Shown: positions 61,406-64,000 of the stretch, one piece after another
How the letters are laid out: each line of letters begins with the position of its first letter
Position numbering within the stretch: the stretch's first letter is position 1
DNA from: Faecalibacter macacae
GTDB lineage: Bacteria > Bacteroidota > Bacteroidia > Flavobacteriales > Weeksellaceae
Assembly (NCBI RefSeq): GCF_003687725.1
Contig: NZ_RDOJ01000016.1
Span: 1 to 64,000 of the forward strand
Length of the DNA stretch: 64,000 bases
Direction of reading: 5' to 3'
Position numbers and translations under genes: made by a program
Notes under the pieces: generated by a model
What the model saw: the letters and a program-made list of their open reading frames with translations, nothing else
Database searches by the model: none
Told to the model about the DNA's origin: nothing

Positions 61406-61955
61406 GGAGAGTAATTATCAAAATTTGATGTCCTAAATTTAATGTGATTTTTTGTAATAATTGATTAAATATTAAAATAATGAAAGTTAAAATTATTAAT
61501 GTTTAAATTAATTAATGATTTAAAAATGCCCATAATAAATAGTTTTTATGAAGAAAAGGAAAAAAATAGGATTTTTAAGCTGACTTTCTTTGATTTTTAA
61601 ATTTTCAATTAATTATTGAGAATTTTCGTTTTTCGTTAATTTTCCAAAGTCCCGCAAGTACTATTACATTTTTTAATTATCCAAATTGAGCAATATTAGC
61701 ATTGATAATTAAATTATAATTTATTCTACTAACAGTATCCGTTGAAATAATTATTACATAATGGTTTTGATATTATATTAATAGATAGAGAAATGTGTGA
61801 CTTAAATTTGCCAAAAATTTTCTGTAAAATAGAATTCGAATACTTTTTAAATTGTAAATGAGAAATTCGATGAGAAGAGAAACCGTTAATGCCAGAAAAA
61901 ATCCAACTAAAATGATAAAAATTCTTTTGTTTAATCCTTTAAGAGCAGTACATAT
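61406..61955. other. 550-base AT-rich stretch without a supported gene
   Basis: No convincing ORF on either strand. The best is a 33-codon frame (61858-61959, MRNSMRRETVNARKNPTK...), which has no known relative I can name and overlaps the end of the minus-strand ORF. No block related to the cassette-like elements at 62616 and 63290 is visible. It may hold a decayed gene. Confidence 0.5.
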
Positions 61956-62516
61956 TTAATCTTGATTTTGAATTGTAAAATGAGTTTCATTTACGCTATT
62001 TTGAAAATTTATATTAGAATTTTCGTTTAGTGTTATTAATTTCAGCTCTCCAGAATAATGAATATAGAATACAAAATTTTCATCTTCATCTATAAAATTG
62101 AAGTCATAAAAACCACCATCAGATTCAGTAATAATGATGAAATTTTGCAAGAATTTATAAAGTTCATTAATTTCAATTTTTACACCACCATTAAATTTTT
62201 TTTCAATTTTATGAGATTTGAAGTATTCAACAGCATTAATTAATTTTTTAAAATCTGTTCTTGATGAAGTAAACTTCGATATCCAAGGTTTATTCGTTTC
62301 ACCAAAGAAAATTAAATGATTTATGTTTAATTTTTTAATTAATGAAACTATTTCCTTAGAAATATTTGTATTAGATTCATCTGCTAATTTTAACCAATAT
62401 GAAGAGAATATTTTGGGATAATATAGAATATCATCGTCAATTGTTTTATCATATTCACAAAGAGGAAGACTTCGATATTTAATTAAACAAATATCTCTAG
62501 AAATTTTTTCTACCAT
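61956..62516 (-). CDS. Unknown protein, first ORF of the cassette-like array
   Basis: A 186-residue soluble protein with no family I recognise. Blocks such as SDGGFYDFNFIDEDENFVFYIH and WLKLADESNTNISKEIVSLI recall acidic, beta-rich immunity-like proteins, but only in general. The frame is open to a TTG at 62606 inside repeat-flanking DNA; the ATG at 62516 gives a more natural start. It has the same orientation as the next two ORFs and lies just beyond the 62616-62786 element. No matching element is seen after its stop. Confidence 0.6.
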   Translation of the reverse strand: MVEKISRDICLIKYRSLPLCEYDKTIDDDILYYPKIFSSYWLKLADESNTNISKEIVSLIKKLNINHLIFFGETNKPWISKFTSSRTDFKKLINAVEYFKSHKIEKKFNGGVKIEINELYKFLQNFIIITESDGGFYDFNFIDEDENFVFYIHYSGELKLITLNENSNINFQNSVNETHFTIQNQD

Positions 62517-62615
62517 CGTTTTAAGTATTGTATACAATGTTTTGAAGCTTATTGACTCAGTAAGCAAAAGCCAACTAAAATTGAATAAATTTAAGAAAAA
62601 ATTCAATAAAATGTC

Positions 62616-62786
62616 AGCTAACGAGCCGCAGCTTGGCGAAGTGCTGGCTTGAATTGAGCGAAGCCAAAGCTGTGAGCCTTTTGGTAAATTTAATAAAAAA
62701 ACAAAAGCAAACAGCTTTTGGCGGCTAAAATGGCGAGAAGTTCAATTTTGCACTTAACCCCGCATTTTGCCAATACGATGTTAGCT
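62616..62786 (-). repeat. attC-like imperfect palindrome, element 1
   Basis: Outer ends are AGCTAAC (62616-62622) and GTTAGCT (62780-62786), exact complements. The end block CAGCTAACGAGCCG (62615-62628) is repeated exactly at 63289-63302. Further shared blocks are GCGAAG, AATTGARCGAAG and TAAATTTAAKAAA. Inside are smaller dyads such as AAAAGC/GCTTTT. It is GC-richer than its surroundings. The outer AAC...GTT layout is that of integron attC sites, although the RYYYAAC/GTTRRRY core is matched with one mismatch and the length is at or above the usual upper range. Confidence 0.6.
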
Positions 62787-62798
62787 GCAGTGCGATTT

Positions 62799-63233
62799 TT
62801 ATTCAATTTTATAAGTTATTTTCCAGTTTTTGCTTGAAGATTTTTTTAGAACTTCTTCAATTGATAAATCTTTATTATCATAGGAAATTGATTTAATTTT
62901 ATTTATAAAATATGTGTTACCTGTTCTAGCAATTCTAGCTGTTGAATTTTTAGGTATATAAATTTGAAGTGTCGAATCGTTTAATTGTTTTTGTTCAATA
63001 TTTATCAATTCTGTTGATTTATCAAATTCTTTTTGATTTAAAATTCCATTTTGATATACAATTTTAAAATCTCCAAACTTATCCAATTCTTTTATTTCAT
63101 AATTATATACAATTTTAATTTCAACATCTTTTTCAGAAATATTTTGAATAAAAAATGGTGTAGAAACAGAGCATGAGTTTAAAATGAAACTCATTAATAA
63201 AAATGTGAAATTCTGTATTTTATTTTTTAACAT
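62799..63233 (-). CDS. Unknown lipoprotein, second ORF of the cassette-like array
   Basis: A 144-residue protein with lipobox LNSC (lipid Cys at 21). The mature part is beta-rich (DVEIKIVYNYEIKELDKFGD; LQIYIPKNSTARIART). No family recognised. The stop codon is only 12 bases from the start of element 1 (62786), and the ATG is about 57 bases after element 2 (63290), which is the spacing expected for a one-ORF gene cassette. Confidence 0.65.
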   Translation of the reverse strand: MLKNKIQNFTFLLMSFILNSCSVSTPFFIQNISEKDVEIKIVYNYEIKELDKFGDFKIVYQNGILNQKEFDKSTELINIEQKQLNDSTLQIYIPKNSTARIARTGNTYFINKIKSISYDNKDLSIEEVLKKSSSKNWKITYKIE

Positions 63234-63532
63234 AAATTATAATTCATTTTTTTATCAATAATTCTTGCGGAGTGTTAATATCGAATTGCAGCTAACGAGC
63301 CGGGTATTTTGCGAAGAACGGGAGGAAATTGAACGAAGTTCAATTCGTCACGAACTGAGCAAATTGCTCTTTTGTTTTGATAAATTTAAGAAATAAATTG
63401 AAACAAGAGCAATTTTGCGATAGAAAAACACAGGCTGAAAGTTTACTTTCAGACTATGTTTTCTATTGTTATGTTTTTTGAATCCATTTTACACTTGCAA
63501 TAGACTCTTTCTATGTTTTTGCTAAAGCTCCA
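63234..63532. other. 299-base interval holding element 2
   Basis: Contains the short leader of the lipoprotein ORF, the attC-like element 2 (63290-63473) and about 60 bases before the stop of the next minus-strand ORF. No gene is visible. Confidence 0.6.
63290..63473 (-). repeat. attC-like imperfect palindrome, element 2
   Basis: The left end AGCTAACGAGCCG matches element 1 exactly. The right end is TTGTTATG (63466-63473), giving an AAC...GTT layout. Between them is a long stem GCAAATTGCTCTT/AAGAGCAATTTTGC (63359-63418) around a TAAATTTAAGAAA loop. A second hairpin has arms TAGAAAAACA (63421-63430) and TGTTTTCTA (63457-63465), with an inner CTGAAAGT/ACTTTCAG stem. The shared blocks with element 1 show common descent. 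Confidence 0.6.
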
Positions 63533-63721
63533 TCAAATTTTAATACTATAAATTTTCAAGATTTTGTAGAAAATTCCAAGCTTTTTCATTACTAATGATT
63601 GAAAGTGATTCAAGTTTTCAATTATTATTTCTAAATCTGAATTATAAGCTTTTCCAGGTTTTAGAGAATAAAGAAATTCAAAAACATTAAATTCAGAAAT
63701 TTTAGTTCCTTGCACTTGCAT
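63533..63721 (-). CDS. Small unknown ORF, third in the cassette-like array
   Basis: A 62-residue frame with ATG at 63721 and an in-frame stop (TGA) shortly upstream. No recognised family; the C-terminus is basic and hydrophobic (KKLGIFYKILKIYSIKI). It has the same orientation as the two preceding ORFs, and its stop lies 60 bases from element 2. It could be a short real gene or the remnant of a longer one. Confidence 0.4.
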   Translation of the reverse strand: MQVQGTKISEFNVFEFLYSLKPGKAYNSDLEIIIENLNHFQSLVMKKLGIFYKILKIYSIKI

Positions 63722-64000
63722 TTCTTTTCAACAAAACCACAAATACTTCAAGATTTTCCATTTGCAACTTGAAACCGCCACATACAGTTCGTGAAATAAT
63801 GGGTTAATATTTTGCAAAGATGCTAGGAAATTTTCAAAATAATAGCCAGAATTTTTTACGTTAAATAATGGTGGATTTTATAGTTAATCGCATGAATTGG
63901 TTTTACTTTTCTAGAAAATAGATAGTACCTATTCTTAGAATGAGTTTACTTCCCTTTAATCTAAAATTAACAATCCTATAGATTCTATTCATTTTATAGT
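63722..64000. other. Right-hand edge without a supported gene
   Basis: About 280 bases of mixed composition. No ORF above about 40 codons, no third copy of the CAGCTAACGAGCCG block and no terminator recognised. The array may continue beyond the window. Confidence 0.4.

Noticed and set aside
61858-61959. 33-codon plus-strand frame MRNSMRRETVNARKNPTK...
   Set aside because: Short, no recognised relative, overlaps the end of the minus-strand ORF, no -7 box at a good distance.
62616-63473. Insertion sequences ending in the repeated elements
   Set aside because: No transposase, no terminal inverted repeats enclosing an ORF of suitable type, and no target-site duplication visible.

Overview
The window reads as chromosomal DNA of a low-GC member of the Bacteroidota, class Flavobacteriia, most likely family Weeksellaceae. 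The evidence is the AT-rich sequence, TTA/GGT/CGT-biased codons, many lipoproteins, a type IX secretion (T9SS) type B C-terminal domain, a SusC/SusD pair, MenF/Nfu/TypA/LptB housekeeping genes and recurrent Bacteroidota -7 boxes (TAnnTTTG) just upstream of start codons. A complete subclass B1 metallo-beta-lactamase of the IND/BlaB/EBR type is typical of Chryseobacterium, Elizabethkingia and Empedobacter. Empedobacter is my best guess, from recall and not from a search.

Layout. 0-19 kb: 3' part of a tRNA-Lys, an AsmA-like protein, TypA, a T9SS-exported choice-of-anchor L protein, an SRPBCC/Nudix divergent pair, a DUF4920 protein, a membrane-anchored TPR/AraC-type regulator, NamZ (peptidoglycan muramidase) divergent from an FtsX/LolC-type permease, cystathionine beta-synthase, LptB and a small beta-barrel protein. 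19.2-19.7 kb: a gene-free stretch holding a candidate structured RNA on the minus strand. 19.6-26 kb: bestrophin, a small basic ORF, and the sbcD/sbcC pair, split by a GIY-YIG gene that is bracketed by identical 68-bp repeats. 26-38.6 kb: RlmF, DUF1294, a TonB-dependent-receptor-like barrel, an M28 peptidase, S1/P1 nuclease, a PadR/PspC pair, an acyltransferase, and a hotdog thioesterase overlapping MenF. 38.6-43.6 kb: the minus-strand sixA-ppk1-ppx polyphosphate cluster, a thioesterase and an AI-2E-type permease. 43.7-50.5 kb: an asparaginase, a three-gene cluster of unknowns, Nfu divergent from a gamma carbonic anhydrase, and two DUF5715 paralogues.

50.7-53.4 kb is a tight operon: N-carbamoylputrescine amidase, B1 metallo-beta-lactamase, agmatine deiminase. 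The beta-lactamase therefore sits inside a putrescine-synthesis transcription unit. 53.4-60.8 kb holds a glycerophosphodiester phosphodiesterase, a calcineurin-like phosphoesterase and a SusC/SusD pair, suggesting organophosphate or phospholipid-derivative use.

60.9-64 kb is accessory DNA. After a DUF2314 lipoprotein there are three unrelated unknown ORFs, all on the minus strand, separated by two related 170-185 bp imperfectly palindromic elements. Both carry the same 14-bp end block, and their outer ends are of AAC...GTT type. The arrangement resembles an integron-type cassette array without a visible integrase, and is the most unusual structure in the window together with the GIY-YIG repeat unit and the candidate RNA.
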